From the NCBI GenBank assembly GCA_902785575.1, contig CACZZF010000001.1, positions 1 through 64,000 on the forward strand: a stretch of 64,000 nucleotides of DNA, given 5' to 3'. Both the position numbers and the translations under genes were made by a program. A model generated the notes under the pieces. That model was not told the origin of the DNA. It searched no databases and saw nothing but the letters and a program-made list of their open reading frames with translations. The DNA comes from an uncultured Bacteroidia bacterium. GTDB taxonomy: Bacteria; Bacteroidota; Bacteroidia; Bacteroidales; UBA932. Of the stretch, positions 17,317 through 26,848 are shown piece after piece (position 1 is the first letter of the stretch; the number at the start of each line of letters is the position of its first letter).

Positions 17317-17559
17317 TTAGACAAGGCCTACATATCCTTTTTCCTGAGCCTCCTTGAGGGCTGCGTCAAGGCCCTTCTTCTCGATGGTCCTCATGCCCTT
17401 GGTGGAAACTTTGAGAGTGATGTACCTCTGCTCCTCCTCAGACCAGAACTTCTTGGTCTTGAGGTTGAGGGCGAAGTCACGCTTCGTGTGAAGCCTGGAG
17501 TGAGCGACGTTGCAGCCGATCATCCTTTTCCGTCCTGTGATTTGACAAACTTTTGCCAT
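17317..17559 (-). CDS. rpmB: 50S ribosomal protein L28
   Basis: 80 residues, starting MAKVCQITGRKRMIGCNVAHS, the standard L28 N-terminus, followed by RDFALNLKTKKFW and a C-terminal AAL-KEAQEKGYV extension seen in Bacteroidetes. First gene of its operon. Confidence 0.96.
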   Translation of the reverse strand: MAKVCQITGRKRMIGCNVAHSRLHTKRDFALNLKTKKFWSEEEQRYITLKVSTKGMRTIEKKGLDAALKEAQEKGYVGLV

Positions 17560-17648
17560 GATATCTTACTTTTTTATTGATTCAAAATACTTTGGGGCCG
17601 CAAATTTCGTGTAAATTTTTCAGAATCGCAAGTCCTTGACCTCATTTC

Positions 17649-18995
17649 CTAAACAAATTTGAAGAATCTGCGCCACCTGATGTTGTTGGGGAACTTCTTG
17701 CCCGCGTTCGTGGAAAGCCAAATGACAGACGGTTTCCCGACTATGTGATCCTCGGGCACGAAGCCCCAGTACCTTGAGTCAAGGGAATTATGTCTGTTGT
17801 CCCCCATCATGAAATAATAGTCTTGGGAGAAAGTGTAACTTGAAGTCTCCTTACCGTCGATGATGATTTTCCCATCCGTATCCACCTTCAGTTCGTGTCC
17901 CTCATAAGAGGTTATAATCCGCTCATAAAGAGGCAGGTTGGAGAGCGTCAGCTCCACTGTGGCACCCTTGGCGGGAATCCAAAGCGGTCCGAAATTATCC
18001 CTTGTCCAACCAGAGTTCTCCGTGAAAGGGAAGATACTCAGATAAGAATCAGGGAAATCCGGAGGATACACATCCAGATTCGGCTCCGCGCTCACGACCG
18101 CCGAGTACCCTTTAACCTCGTCATACATAGCCGAGGTGAGGGGCATGGCGGGATAACCAGGGAGGCTTGGGTCATAGAACAACTCTGAGGTGTTCAGGCC
18201 GAGCTTATCAATGGTCCTGGGGTTGATCTGCTGGCCGTTGGTGACGACCTTATAGGTCAACTGGACGCCAGGATAAACCTCCTGCTGCTGCCCGTCGATC
18301 CAGACAAGTCCGTCACGAACCTGGAGAGTGTCACCGGCGATGGCGACGCATCTCTTGACATAGTGATCTTCCTTGTCCACAGGACGGACCTTCACAGGCC
18401 CTCCATTGGCGATCGTGTATGCCCTGCCGGCGTTACGTACCCACGCGTAGTAGTCTTCCGAAGGGAAACGGGTCAAGACCGTGTCTCCGTGAGGGAAGTT
18501 AAACACCACATAGTCACCTCTCTTGACGTGCCCGAAGCCTTTCAGACGGCGGTAGTCATTCTGGATAAGGGTCGAATACGACTCTTTCCCGAATATGACA
18601 TTATGTGTGAAAGGAATCGTGAGCGGTGTCTGAGGGACCTTGGGGCCGTACGCGAGCTTGCTGACGAAAAGGTGGTCTCCGGTGTAAAGGGAGCTCTCCA
18701 TCGAAGATGAAGGGATCTTGAACGCCTGGAAGAAGAAAATGTTGATGAATGTCACTACAACAACAGCGAAGATGATGGCGTCAAGCCAATCCAGCCATAC
18801 GTTGCGTTTCTCCCCTTCCTTGTATTCCTTCTTCCAAAACAGCCACTTCACCTTTTTGGTTATGTGGAGGTCGAAGATAATGACAAGGCCGAGGATCCAC
18901 CACCAGTTTCCGAGCCAGGCCACCCACAACGTGTAAAGTATGGCCCAGAAACTCATCCTGACCCATTTGTTGCGGTATAAGGTGTTCAAGCTCAC
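17649..18995 (-). CDS. lepB: Signal peptidase I
   Basis: 448 residues, the long Bacteroidetes form. Cleaves Sec signal peptides at the membrane. Membrane segments near 14-45 and 68-92; catalytic Ser in FKIPSSSMESSL (about residue 97); catalytic Lys in DHYVKRCVAIAGD (about 212); C-terminal box GDNRHNSLDSRYWGFVPEDHIVGK. The region between Lys and the C-terminal box is enlarged by a beta insertion of roughly 150 residues. The start chosen is GTG at 18995; an ATG at 18956 is possible but would shorten the first helix. It follows rplT by 18 nt. Confidence 0.93.
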   Translation of the reverse strand: MSLNTLYRNKWVRMSFWAILYTLWVAWLGNWWWILGLVIIFDLHITKKVKWLFWKKEYKEGEKRNVWLDWLDAIIFAVVVVTFINIFFFQAFKIPSSSMESSLYTGDHLFVSKLAYGPKVPQTPLTIPFTHNVIFGKESYSTLIQNDYRRLKGFGHVKRGDYVVFNFPHGDTVLTRFPSEDYYAWVRNAGRAYTIANGGPVKVRPVDKEDHYVKRCVAIAGDTLQVRDGLVWIDGQQQEVYPGVQLTYKVVTNGQQINPRTIDKLGLNTSELFYDPSLPGYPAMPLTSAMYDEVKGYSAVVSAEPNLDVYPPDFPDSYLSIFPFTENSGWTRDNFGPLWIPAKGATVELTLSNLPLYERIITSYEGHELKVDTDGKIIIDGKETSSYTFSQDYYFMMGDNRHNSLDSRYWGFVPEDHIVGKPSVIWLSTNAGKKFPNNIRWRRFFKFV

Positions 18996-19013
18996 TTTCG
19001 GGGACCCGGTGAA

Positions 19014-19358
19014 CTATTTGACGGAATTGACGATGGCCTCGAACGCCTGAGGGTTGTTCATGGCGAGGTCGGCGAGAACCTTGCGGTTGAGACCGACGTT
19101 CTGCTTCGCGAGCTTGCCCATGAACTGGGAATAGGTGATGCCGTACTGACGGGCGGCGGCGTTGATCCTCTGGATCCAGAGGGCGCGGAAGTTGCGCTTC
19201 TTCGCCTTGCGGTCGCGATAGGCATAGGTCAAACCTTTCTCGTAAGTGTTCTTAGCTACGGTCCAGACATTCTTTCTGGAGAGGAAATTACCGCGGGTTC
19301 TCTTAAGAATCTTCTTGCGGCGAGCCCTGGAGGCTACTGAATTGACTGATCTTGGCAT
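19014..19358 (-). CDS. rplT: 50S ribosomal protein L20
   Basis: 114 residues ([20 protein letters not shown]...). Long basic N-terminal helix and the [23 protein letters not shown] core of L20. It follows infC and rpmI in the order common to bacteria, where L20 often represses its own operon. Confidence 0.97.
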   Translation of the reverse strand: MPRSVNSVASRARRKKILKRTRGNFLSRKNVWTVAKNTYEKGLTYAYRDRKAKKRNFRALWIQRINAAARQYGITYSQFMGKLAKQNVGLNRKVLADLAMNNPQAFEAIVNSVK

Positions 19359-19438
19359 AATCTGATCTTTTTCCGGAGGCAGCGACCGAGGCTTGGCGGT
19401 TCTTTTCGGCTGCGTTCCAAGTTAAACAATAAAATAAA

Positions 19439-19633
19439 CTACAGGACCAACATTTCCTTTACCCTCTTCAGATCGTCCTTCTCGACGATCGCGAAGTGGT
19501 CAAGATTTCTCTTGCGTTTTGTGGTCTTCTTCGTGAGGATGTGGCTGTGATAAGCATGCTTCCTCTTGATTTTTCCTGTTCCGGTAAGCGCGAAACGCTT
19601 TTTGGCACCGGAGACGGTCTTAAGCTTTGCCAT
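19439..19633 (-). CDS. rpmI: 50S ribosomal protein L35
   Basis: 64 residues ([20 protein letters not shown]...). Shows the L35 pattern [22 protein letters not shown]. Lies between infC and rplT. Confidence 0.96.
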   Translation of the reverse strand: MAKLKTVSGAKKRFALTGTGKIKRKHAYHSHILTKKTTKRKRNLDHFAIVEKDDLKRVKEMLVL

Positions 19634-19688
19634 TGTTTTAAATAATTAATACTGTTAATATTGTTACCGCTCTCACGGCGGTCACTTT

Positions 19689-20315
19689 TTACTTTTTCTT
19701 GACAGGGGCGATCATCATCGTCATCCTCTTTCCCTCCAAGGAAGGCATATTCTCGGCCCTTCCGAACTCCTCGAGTTCCACGGCGAACCTCAGAAGCTGC
19801 TTCTCTCCCTGATCGGCGAACATGATGGAGCGGCCGCGGAAGAAGATAGTCGCCTTGACCTTGGAACCTTCCTCCAGGAACTCCTGCGCATGCTTGAGTT
19901 TGAACTGGAAGTCATGCTCATCGGTATTGGGACCGAAACGGATCTCCTTGATGGTCACCTTGGTGGCGTTCTGCTTCATCTCCTTGGCCTTCTTCCTCTG
20001 CTGGTAGAGATATTTCTGGTAATCAAGGATTTTGCAGACCGGCGGCTCAGCCTTGGCGCTGATCTCGACCAAGTCGAGTTCAAGCTCATCGGCCATCGCC
20101 AGAGCCTTGGAAATAGGATAAATGCCTGGCTCGGCGATATTGTCGCCGACAAGACGGACCTGAGGAGCGGTAATCTCCTCATTGATGTTCAGCTCATCAT
20201 CCGCCTTCTGACGGACAAATGAACGCTGGCCACGAACCCCGGCTGCGGGCTTCGCTCCGGCTGGTTTAAATCCGGTAGATGGTCTTGAACCTCCGTAACG
20301 TTTCTTGTAAGGCAT
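19689..20315 (-). CDS. infC: Translation initiation factor IF-3
   Basis: 208 residues. After a 35-residue basic N-terminal extension (typical for Bacteroidetes) comes the IF3 N domain (NEEITAPQVRLVGDN), the linker Lys-rich helix, and the C domain (KEIRFGPNTDEHDFQFKLKH, FFRGRSIMFADQGEKQLLRF). The start codon is ATG, not the rare AUU that lets IF-3 control itself in Enterobacteria. Downstream of thrS in one operon. Confidence 0.96.
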   Translation of the reverse strand: MPYKKRYGGSRPSTGFKPAGAKPAAGVRGQRSFVRQKADDELNINEEITAPQVRLVGDNIAEPGIYPISKALAMADELELDLVEISAKAEPPVCKILDYQKYLYQQRKKAKEMKQNATKVTIKEIRFGPNTDEHDFQFKLKHAQEFLEEGSKVKATIFFRGRSIMFADQGEKQLLRFAVELEEFGRAENMPSLEGKRMTMMIAPVKKK

Positions 20316-20372
20316 TCCTGTTTTTAATTAAACTCTTAAAATAAATCTCCTATATGTTTTTATCTATCAATT

Positions 20373-22331
20373 TCAGGCGAGCTCTTGGGCCATCTGATCC
20401 TTAAGCCACGCCACAAACTCTTCCACTTTCATCACGCCCGCGTCGGCACCTTCCTTCCTAACAGAAACCGTGCCCTGCTCAACTTCTTTTTCTCCCACAA
20501 TAGCCAGCACAGGGACGCGCAGCAACGAAATCTCACGGATACGCTTCCCGAGAGTCTCGTTTCTGTCATCTATAGAGGCGCGAATATCGGAATTATTCAG
20601 CAATCCGCAAACTTTTTTAGCGAAATCTGAATATTTCTCACTGATAGGCAGGACTTTAACCTGATCCGGGCTGAGCCATACAGGGAGGTGTCCTCCGGTG
20701 TGCTCAAGCAGCACGGCGGTGAACCTCTCGATGGATCCGAAAGGAGCCCTGTGGATCATGACCGGGCGCTGCTTGCTGCCGTCAGCGGCGGTATACTCAA
20801 GCTGGAACCTCTCAGGAAGGTTGTAGTCCACCTGGATGGTACCGAGCTGCCACTTCCTGCCGATAGCGTCCTTGACCATGAAATCCAGCTTCGGACCGTA
20901 GAAAGCGGCCTCACCGTACTCCACGACAGTCTTGAGACCCATCTCAGCGGCCGCCTCGATGATAGCGTTCTCGGCCTTTTCCCAATTCTCATCAGAACCT
21001 ATGTACTTGGACTTGTTATTAGGATCCCTCAGGGAAACCTGGGCGGTGTATTTGTCGAACTTGAAGATCTTGAACACATAGAGAATCAGCTCGATAACCT
21101 TCTCGAACTCACCCTTGAGCTGGTCGGGAGTCACGAACATGTGAGCGTCGTCCTGGGTGAATGAGCGGACCCTGGTCAGTCCGTGAAGCTCACCGCTCTG
21201 CTCATAACGGTATACGGTACCGAACTCAGCCATCCTCAACGGCAGATCCCTGTAGGACCTGGGGGCGGAGCGGAAAATCTCGCAGTGGTGAGGGCAGTTC
21301 ATCGGTTTGAGCATATACTCCTCTCCTTCCTGCGGGGTGTGGATCGGCTGGAAGGAATCCTTTCCGTACTTCGCATAGTGGCCGGAGGTCACGTACAGGT
21401 CCTTGCTTCCGATATGAGGAGTCACGACCGGGAGGTAGCCATATTCATTCTGCTTCTTGCGAAGGAACTTCTCAAGCTCAAATCTCATCACGGAACCTCT
21501 TGGCAACCAGAGAGGAAGACCCATTCCGACACGGGGAGAGAAGGTAAAGAGCTCCATCTCCTTGCCGAGTTTGCGGTGGTCCCTCTTCTTGGCCTCCTCG
21601 AGCACCACGAGGTACTCGTCGAGCATCGACTTCTTGGGGAAGGTGATTCCGTAGATACGGGTCAACTGGCCGCGAGTCTCGTCTCCGCGCCAGTAAGCAC
21701 CGGCAAGAGCGGTCAGCTTGACAGCCTTGATCACATCAGTGTTGCGGAGATGGGGACCGCGGCAGAGATCAGTGAAATGGCCGTTGGTGTAGTATGTGAT
21801 AGTACCGTCCTCAAGCTCGCTGATGAGCTCGCACTTGTACTGATCCCCCTTATCCTCGAAATGCTTCATCGCTTCCGCCTTGGGCACATCAATCCTGGTG
21901 TAGTCCTGCTTCTCTCGGGCAAGCTCAAGCATCCTCTTCTCAATCTTCGGGAAGTCGGCGTCAGTGATCTGGTGGCTTCCGAGATCGACATCATAATAGA
22001 AACCATTCTCGATGGCAGGTCCGATACCGAACTTGACCCCGGGGAACAAGTCCTCAAGAGCTTCAGCCATAAGGTGCGACGATGAGTGCCAGAAAACCCT
22101 CTTGGCCTCGTCATCCTCCCACTTCAGGAACGTGATAGAGCAATCTTCCTCTATGGGACGGTTGAGATCCCTTGTCTCTCCCTTACCGATTGTAGTGTCG
22201 CCAGCAGGCTTTACGGCCACAGCCAAAACCTCCTCCGCCAACCTCGGGCTGATGCCCTTGGCGATCTCATAACCGGTTATTCCTTTCTCGTACGCTCTGA
22301 CGCTGCCGTCAGGAAATGTGATGTTTATCAT
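20373..22331 (-). CDS. thrS: Threonine-tRNA ligase
   Basis: 652 residues. Domains in order: TGS (1-62), editing domain with [11 protein letters not shown] near 85, class II core with [12 protein letters not shown] (zinc Cys), [20 protein letters not shown] (motif 2) and APFGSIERF (motif 3), and a C-terminal anticodon-binding domain. All zinc ligands are in place. First gene of the thrS-infC-rpmI-rplT-lepB operon. Confidence 0.98.
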   Translation of the reverse strand: MINITFPDGSVRAYEKGITGYEIAKGISPRLAEEVLAVAVKPAGDTTIGKGETRDLNRPIEEDCSITFLKWEDDEAKRVFWHSSSHLMAEALEDLFPGVKFGIGPAIENGFYYDVDLGSHQITDADFPKIEKRMLELAREKQDYTRIDVPKAEAMKHFEDKGDQYKCELISELEDGTITYYTNGHFTDLCRGPHLRNTDVIKAVKLTALAGAYWRGDETRGQLTRIYGITFPKKSMLDEYLVVLEEAKKRDHRKLGKEMELFTFSPRVGMGLPLWLPRGSVMRFELEKFLRKKQNEYGYLPVVTPHIGSKDLYVTSGHYAKYGKDSFQPIHTPQEGEEYMLKPMNCPHHCEIFRSAPRSYRDLPLRMAEFGTVYRYEQSGELHGLTRVRSFTQDDAHMFVTPDQLKGEFEKVIELILYVFKIFKFDKYTAQVSLRDPNNKSKYIGSDENWEKAENAIIEAAAEMGLKTVVEYGEAAFYGPKLDFMVKDAIGRKWQLGTIQVDYNLPERFQLEYTAADGSKQRPVMIHRAPFGSIERFTAVLLEHTGGHLPVWLSPDQVKVLPISEKYSDFAKKVCGLLNNSDIRASIDDRNETLGKRIREISLLRVPVLAIVGEKEVEQGTVSVRKEGADAGVMKVEEFVAWLKDQMAQELA

Positions 22332-22354
22332 AACTTATATTATTTGATAGCCGA

Positions 22355-22362
22355 CAAAGATA
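22355..22362 (-). promoter_or_regulatory. -7 element of the thrS operon promoter
   Basis: TATCTTTG on the minus strand, 24 bp before the thrS ATG. A TTG triplet lies near the expected -33 distance. It is back-to-back with the plus-strand box at 22376-22383. Confidence 0.55.
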
Positions 22363-22375
22363 AGAATTATTTTGC

Positions 22376-22383
22376 TATTTTTG
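22376..22383 (+). promoter_or_regulatory. -7 element for the DUF4199-glycosyltransferase operon
   Basis: TATTTTTG (TAnnTTTG) 24 bp before the ATG at 22407. No TTTG partner at 19-21 bp. It shows that the longer frame starting at 22086 is not the gene start. Confidence 0.45.
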
Positions 22384-22406
22384 CACAATCTACGGTGTTT
22401 ACGAAT

Positions 22407-22964
22407 ATGAAGAAAGAATTCACATCCGGCGAGTCCTGGAACAGCGCCGCCATAGCCGGGCTTATCCTGGCCGTCGCCACCATAGCGGCCGAGTTCGTAT
22501 CCGCCCTTTGCGGAAAGATCGGCGGTTTCGCCGGCGGTTTCCTCGGTTTCATCGCCTGGGCCGGCAAACTTGTGCTTTGCGCTGTCTTGTTCCGGTATCT
22601 CATGCTCAAGTTCAAGTCCTCATATAATGGCGTCGAGTATCCCCAGATGCAAAGATATGGTCTGAAACTGGCGCTGTTCTCCTCGCTCATCGTCGCAGCG
22701 TATTCCACTGTCAACCTCCTGTTCATCAATCCGACATCCTTCGAGGAGATAATGGACGTGATGAGGACCAGTTACTCCTCGATGCTTGACTCGAACTCCG
22801 AGGCAGCACTTGAGAAGATGATGCCCAAGATGCCATATTATATGGCTATAGGGTCGCTGATTTATTGTTTTATATGGGGCTGGCTGTATGCCACTATTTT
22901 CGCCAAATCGGCAGCACCGGACGATCCTTTCTCCGAGCCCGACGAACAAATTGACAACCAATAG
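22407..22964 (+). CDS. DUF4199 membrane protein
   Basis: 185 residues from the ATG at 22407. Four hydrophobic segments are visible: IAGLILAVATIAAEFVSALC, FLGFIAWAGKLVLCAVLFRY, LALFSSLIVAAYSTVNLLF and MAIGSLIYCFIWGWLYATIF. The layout, with the EEIMDVMRTSYSSML loop before the last helix, matches DUF4199. These proteins sit beside a dolichol-phosphate-mannose-synthase-like transferase in many Bacteroidetes, as here (gap 3 nt). Function unknown. Confidence 0.8.
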   Translation: MKKEFTSGESWNSAAIAGLILAVATIAAEFVSALCGKIGGFAGGFLGFIAWAGKLVLCAVLFRYLMLKFKSSYNGVEYPQMQRYGLKLALFSSLIVAAYSTVNLLFINPTSFEEIMDVMRTSYSSMLDSNSEAALEKMMPKMPYYMAIGSLIYCFIWGWLYATIFAKSAAPDDPFSEPDEQIDNQ

Positions 22965-22967
22965 ATT

Positions 22968-23933
22968 ATGAGTTATTCAAAAGATCTCTCGATAATAATC
23001 CCTCTTTTCAACGAGGAAGAGTCTCTAGGAGAACTCCTGGCTTGGATCAGGAGTGTCGTGAACGCTGGAGGATATGACTACGAAGTCATATTCGTGGACG
23101 ATGGTAGTACGGACGGTTCCTGGGCGAAGATAAAGGAGCTGGCTGAGGGAGACGACAGGGTAAAAGGAATATCTTTCCGCCGAAATTACGGGAAATCCGC
23201 AGCCCTATACCATGGATTCGCGAAGGCCGAGGGGAAAGTGGTCTTCACTATGGACGCCGACCTGCAGGACTCTCCTGAGGAGATTCCCGAAATGTACCGG
23301 ATGATTGTCGAGGACGGTTACGATGTCGTCTCCGGTTGGAAGCAGCATCGCAAGGACAACAAGGTCACCAAGAATCTTCCCTCGAAACTCTATAACGCCA
23401 CCGCCCGTTGGATCACGGGCATCAAGCTTCACGACATGAACTGCGGCCTAAAGGCCTACAGGAATGAAGTCATCAAGAATATCGAGGTCTACGGTGAGAT
23501 GCACCGTTACATCCCCTACCTCGCCAAAAACGCCGGTTTCGGGAGAATCACCGAGAAGCCTGTCCACCACCAGAAAAGGAAGTTCGGAAAGAGCAAGTTC
23601 GGGATGGAACGGTTCGTCAACGGATTCCTTGATCTCCTATCACTTTGGTTCCTAAGCACTTTCGGAAAGAAACCGATGCATTTCTTCGGTTTCTCGGGCT
23701 TGCTGATGTTCCTTGTCGGTTTCGTTATGACGGTGTGGATCATTGTGGCGAAACTGGTCCACCAGGCGCATGGAATACATTACAGGGCGGTCACTGACCA
23801 GCCCCTGTTCTATCTCGCCCTCTTGGCGGTTATGCTTGGTGTAGTCCTTTTCCTGGCTGGATTCATTTGCGAGATGGTCTCACGCAATTCCCAGGACAGG
23901 AACAAATACAATATCAAGGAAACCTTGGACTAG
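22968..23933 (+). CDS. Family 2 glycosyltransferase with two C-terminal membrane helices
   Basis: 321 residues. GT-A fold with LSIIIPLFNEEESL, VIFVDDGSTDGSW, FRRNYGKSAALYHGF and the metal motif FTMDADLQDSPEEIP (DxD). Two TM helices follow at about 235-260 and 274-300. This is the DPM1/GtrB/ArnC-like group that moves a sugar onto a polyprenyl phosphate. Donor and acceptor are not known. Translation is probably coupled with the DUF4199 gene; its stop overlaps the end of the opposing small lipoprotein gene by 4 nt. Confidence 0.9.
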   Translation: MSYSKDLSIIIPLFNEEESLGELLAWIRSVVNAGGYDYEVIFVDDGSTDGSWAKIKELAEGDDRVKGISFRRNYGKSAALYHGFAKAEGKVVFTMDADLQDSPEEIPEMYRMIVEDGYDVVSGWKQHRKDNKVTKNLPSKLYNATARWITGIKLHDMNCGLKAYRNEVIKNIEVYGEMHRYIPYLAKNAGFGRITEKPVHHQKRKFGKSKFGMERFVNGFLDLLSLWFLSTFGKKPMHFFGFSGLLMFLVGFVMTVWIIVAKLVHQAHGIHYRAVTDQPLFYLALLAVMLGVVLFLAGFICEMVSRNSQDRNKYNIKETLD

Positions 23934-24139
23934 ATCTCCGGTTCGGAGACTTCCTCCAACGCCTCGGCATCTTCCGCTTCAGGATCAACCGCCTCTTCGG
24001 GAACGGCCTCCTGTAACTCGGTCAGGTTCCTCGGCAGGTCGGCAGGTTCGGGAATAGCCGGGCCGTAACAAGCCTGGAAGATAAATACTGATGTCGTCAG
24101 TGACGCTCCCATCAGGAGCTTCAGAAGGAATTTCTTCAT
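23930..24139 (-). CDS. Small acidic lipoprotein
   Basis: 69 residues. Signal MKKFLLKLLMGASLTTSVFI then FQAC, lipidated Cys at 24. The mature 45 residues are Pro/Glu-rich with little order expected (ELQEAVPEEAVDPEAEDAEA). Converges with the glycosyltransferase gene. Small lipoproteins of this kind are common in Bacteroidales; no function can be given. Confidence 0.65.
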   Translation of the reverse strand: MKKFLLKLLMGASLTTSVFIFQACYGPAIPEPADLPRNLTELQEAVPEEAVDPEAEDAEALEEVSEPEI

Positions 24140-24234
24140 GGCGCTGATCTATTGAAACATTCAAATATACGGCGATTAATTCGGAAAAAAAAGAAAAAAT
24201 GGTTTTCTTTGGAGCCGCAAAAAACAAACATACG

Positions 24235-26352
24235 ATGAAAGTCCTCAAATTCGAAGCCGGGCTCTTTGAAGAAGAACAGAATCTACTGAGAATCAAAGAT
24301 GTGGTGGAAGCCACTGGAGGGAGGGTAGTAGTAGTCGTCCCTGAAGGAAGGACTAAGGCCTTGCAGTCGGTCATACCGGGGTCACAGGTCGTTCCTCCTC
24401 AGACTTGCCTCGCCGGTCATCCCGAGATATTCACTCCCCATTCGGATAAGGTCATAGTGCCGGGGATAATCCCTGACGGTCTGGAAGTTAGTGAGTTGAC
24501 TGACCTTGAAGTAGGAGCTTCCGACTACCTGGCCAGCCTTATAGCAGCCTCGAATGACGCGGAGAGACTTGAGATATGGACCGACAAAGATGGTTTCATG
24601 ACTGCTGATCCGGCATCGGTGAAGACAGCCTACCTCATCAAAGAGATGAGCTACCGGGAAGCCATGGAACTCTGCAATTTCGGAGTAGGTCTAATCTATT
24701 CCCCCGCCCTGTTCCCGGTCAACTCGAAAGGTATCCCGACAGTGGTCAGGAACCTGTTCGATCCGGATGGAACTGGGACGACCATCTGTAAAGACAGCCA
24801 TAGCGGCGAAAAAGCCATCAGGGGAATATCGTCTATCGACAACGTCAGTCTGATCACCTTGGCCGGCACATCAATGGCTGGTGTCGTCGGAGTCAACTGC
24901 AGGATATTCACGGCTCTCGCCCTCGAGAGGATCAGCGCCTTCCTGGTCTGCCAATCCGCCTCAGAGACAGGTATTTCCATTGGCGTGAGCGCCAAAGACG
25001 CATATCGCGCTAAGAGTGTCTTGGATTGGACTTTCGCCCGTGAGATAGACAACGGTTCCCTCTCTCCGGTGAAGGTAAAGGATGGGCTTGCCGCCTTGTC
25101 CGTCATCGGGGACAACATGAGGAACACCCCCGGAATAGCCGGGCAACTCTTCGCCACCCTTGGAAGGAACGGTATCAGCGTCAGCGCTTTCGCCCAGGAC
25201 GCCTCGGAGTCGAACATCTCCTTTATAGTGGATCGCGGCCAGCTCCGCAAATCCCTCAATGTCATCCATGATAGCTTCTTCCTTTCTGAATATCAGGAAC
25301 TTAACCTCTTCCTCTGCGGTATAGGGACCGTCGGAAGCAGGCTTATCGCCCAGATCCAGAGCCAGAGGCAGAAACTGATGGACGAGCATGACCTTAAGAT
25401 CAATGTGGTCGGTATAGCCCGTAGTGTCAAAGGCGTCTTCGACAGGGACGGGATAGATCTGGACAATTGGAGGGAAAGACTCGAGAATGGCGTTCCTCTC
25501 ACTCCGGCCAGGTTACGTGATGAGGTGACAAGCATGAATATCTTCAATTCCGTTTTCGTCGACTGCACCGCCAGCGCTGATATCGCCGCCCTCTATGAAG
25601 ATTTCCTCAACCGGGGAATATCAGTGGTCGCCGCCAACAAGATAGCCGCCTCGTCCGACTATTCCAACTACAAGAAACTCAAGGATATATCCCGTCAGAG
25701 GGGTGTCAAATACCTTTTCGAGACCAATGTAGGAGCAGGACTTCCTATCATAGGCACCATCAACGATCTCCGCAACAGCGGGGACAGGATCCTGAAGATG
25801 GAGGCCGTGGTCAGCGGTACCCTCAATTTCATATTCAACACCCTTTCTGAGGATATTCCTTTCAGCCAGACTGTCAAGATGGCCAAAGAGCAAGGTTTCT
25901 CCGAGCCGGATCCCAGAATGGATCTCTCCGGCACCGACGTGATCCGCAAGTTGGTTATCCTCTCCCGAGAGGCCGGATACAAGGTCAACATGGAGGATGT
26001 CGAGGCTAATCTATTCATTCCCAAGTCCTTCTTCGATTGCTCGCTGGATGAGTTCTGGGCCAGGCTTCCTGAGTTAGACGCCCAGTTTGAGGCCGACAGG
26101 AAACGTCTCAAGGCCGAAGGAAAGAGATGGCGCTTCGTCGCTACCAACGACAAAGGCAAGTGCTCCGTCTCCCTTAAGGAGATCCCGATGCAGCACTCGT
26201 TCTACGTTTTGGATGGATCCAACAACATCATCCTTCTCACCACGGAGCGCTACAACAAGCACCCGATGCTGATCCAGGGATATGGGGCAGGAGCGGAGGT
26301 CACTGCCGCCGGAGTGTTCGCAGACATAATGAGCATAGCCAATATCAGGTAA
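24235..26352 (+). CDS. thrA: Homoserine dehydrogenase fused to a degenerate aspartokinase domain
   Basis: 705 residues from MKVLKFEAG (ATG 24235); an upstream ATG at 24199 adds an unlikely basic tail. The C-terminal half is a complete homoserine dehydrogenase: NAD(P) motif FLCGIGTVGSRL near 362, VDCTASADI, VAANKIA, and the catalytic segment EAVVSGTLNFIFNTL with LSGTDVIRKLVIL. The N-terminal aspartokinase part is short and altered: KFGGTS reads KFEAGL, about 110 residues usually preceding the G-G-S-D-Y motif are gone, and that motif reads EVGASDY. WTDKDGFMTADP and two ACT domains remain. Threonine/methionine synthesis; the dehydrogenase is likely active and the kinase probably not. Confidence 0.85.
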   Translation: MKVLKFEAGLFEEEQNLLRIKDVVEATGGRVVVVVPEGRTKALQSVIPGSQVVPPQTCLAGHPEIFTPHSDKVIVPGIIPDGLEVSELTDLEVGASDYLASLIAASNDAERLEIWTDKDGFMTADPASVKTAYLIKEMSYREAMELCNFGVGLIYSPALFPVNSKGIPTVVRNLFDPDGTGTTICKDSHSGEKAIRGISSIDNVSLITLAGTSMAGVVGVNCRIFTALALERISAFLVCQSASETGISIGVSAKDAYRAKSVLDWTFAREIDNGSLSPVKVKDGLAALSVIGDNMRNTPGIAGQLFATLGRNGISVSAFAQDASESNISFIVDRGQLRKSLNVIHDSFFLSEYQELNLFLCGIGTVGSRLIAQIQSQRQKLMDEHDLKINVVGIARSVKGVFDRDGIDLDNWRERLENGVPLTPARLRDEVTSMNIFNSVFVDCTASADIAALYEDFLNRGISVVAANKIAASSDYSNYKKLKDISRQRGVKYLFETNVGAGLPIIGTINDLRNSGDRILKMEAVVSGTLNFIFNTLSEDIPFSQTVKMAKEQGFSEPDPRMDLSGTDVIRKLVILSREAGYKVNMEDVEANLFIPKSFFDCSLDEFWARLPELDAQFEADRKRLKAEGKRWRFVATNDKGKCSVSLKEIPMQHSFYVLDGSNNIILLTTERYNKHPMLIQGYGAGAEVTAAGVFADIMSIANIR

Positions 26353-26353
26353 T

Positions 26354-26842
26354 ATGGGCAAGGACGGCGATACTGGAACCAGCTTTTGGAAAAGGCTCTT
26401 GAGAACTATCAGGAACCTGATCATCGCCGCCTTAATCATTGTCCCGTGCCTTTATTCAGTCAAAATCAGGCTGAAACTCAACGACATGGACAACTCCGTG
26501 GACAGCCTGCGCTCAGCGCTGGCCGCCAGCTATCAAATCATAGATTCTCTCAAGACAATCCAGGATGACGAGGTCCTGACCAGGGATCGCCTTGACGACA
26601 TGGTGGACAGGCAACTGGGAGACAGGTCCACAGAGGCGATGTTCACTATCGACACAACGATCGACGCCTCCATCGCCAGAAAGGCGATACAGGCGTCGAT
26701 GGATTTGGACAATTGGGTTGACTCTTTAAGAGCCCCCTACCCGGAAGGTGTGTCAGCCCATGTCAAACTTCACTACCTACAGTCGAAAGCCCAGAGGCTG
26801 GAGCGGCTCCAACACCATTATTCCGAGAAATTCGGCGAATAA
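26354..26842 (+). CDS. Membrane-anchored hypothetical protein
   Basis: 162 residues, begins 1 nt after the thrA stop. One hydrophobic segment at about 20-36 (LIIAALIIVPCLYSVKI), then a helical, probably coiled-coil region outside or inside (LNDMDNSVDSLRSALAAS). No family recognised. Its tight spacing implies co-expression with thrA. Confidence 0.65.
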   Translation: MGKDGDTGTSFWKRLLRTIRNLIIAALIIVPCLYSVKIRLKLNDMDNSVDSLRSALAASYQIIDSLKTIQDDEVLTRDRLDDMVDRQLGDRSTEAMFTIDTTIDASIARKAIQASMDLDNWVDSLRAPYPEGVSAHVKLHYLQSKAQRLERLQHHYSEKFGE

Positions 26843-26848
26843 GATCCT

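Noticed and set aside
21183..22085. 300-codon plus-strand frame opposite thrS
   Set aside because: thrS is intact across the interval and the antisense product has no domain pattern.
24199..24234. Upstream ATG for the homoserine dehydrogenase fusion
   Set aside because: It adds MVFFGAAKNKHT, which is not seen at the start of this family; MKVLKF is.
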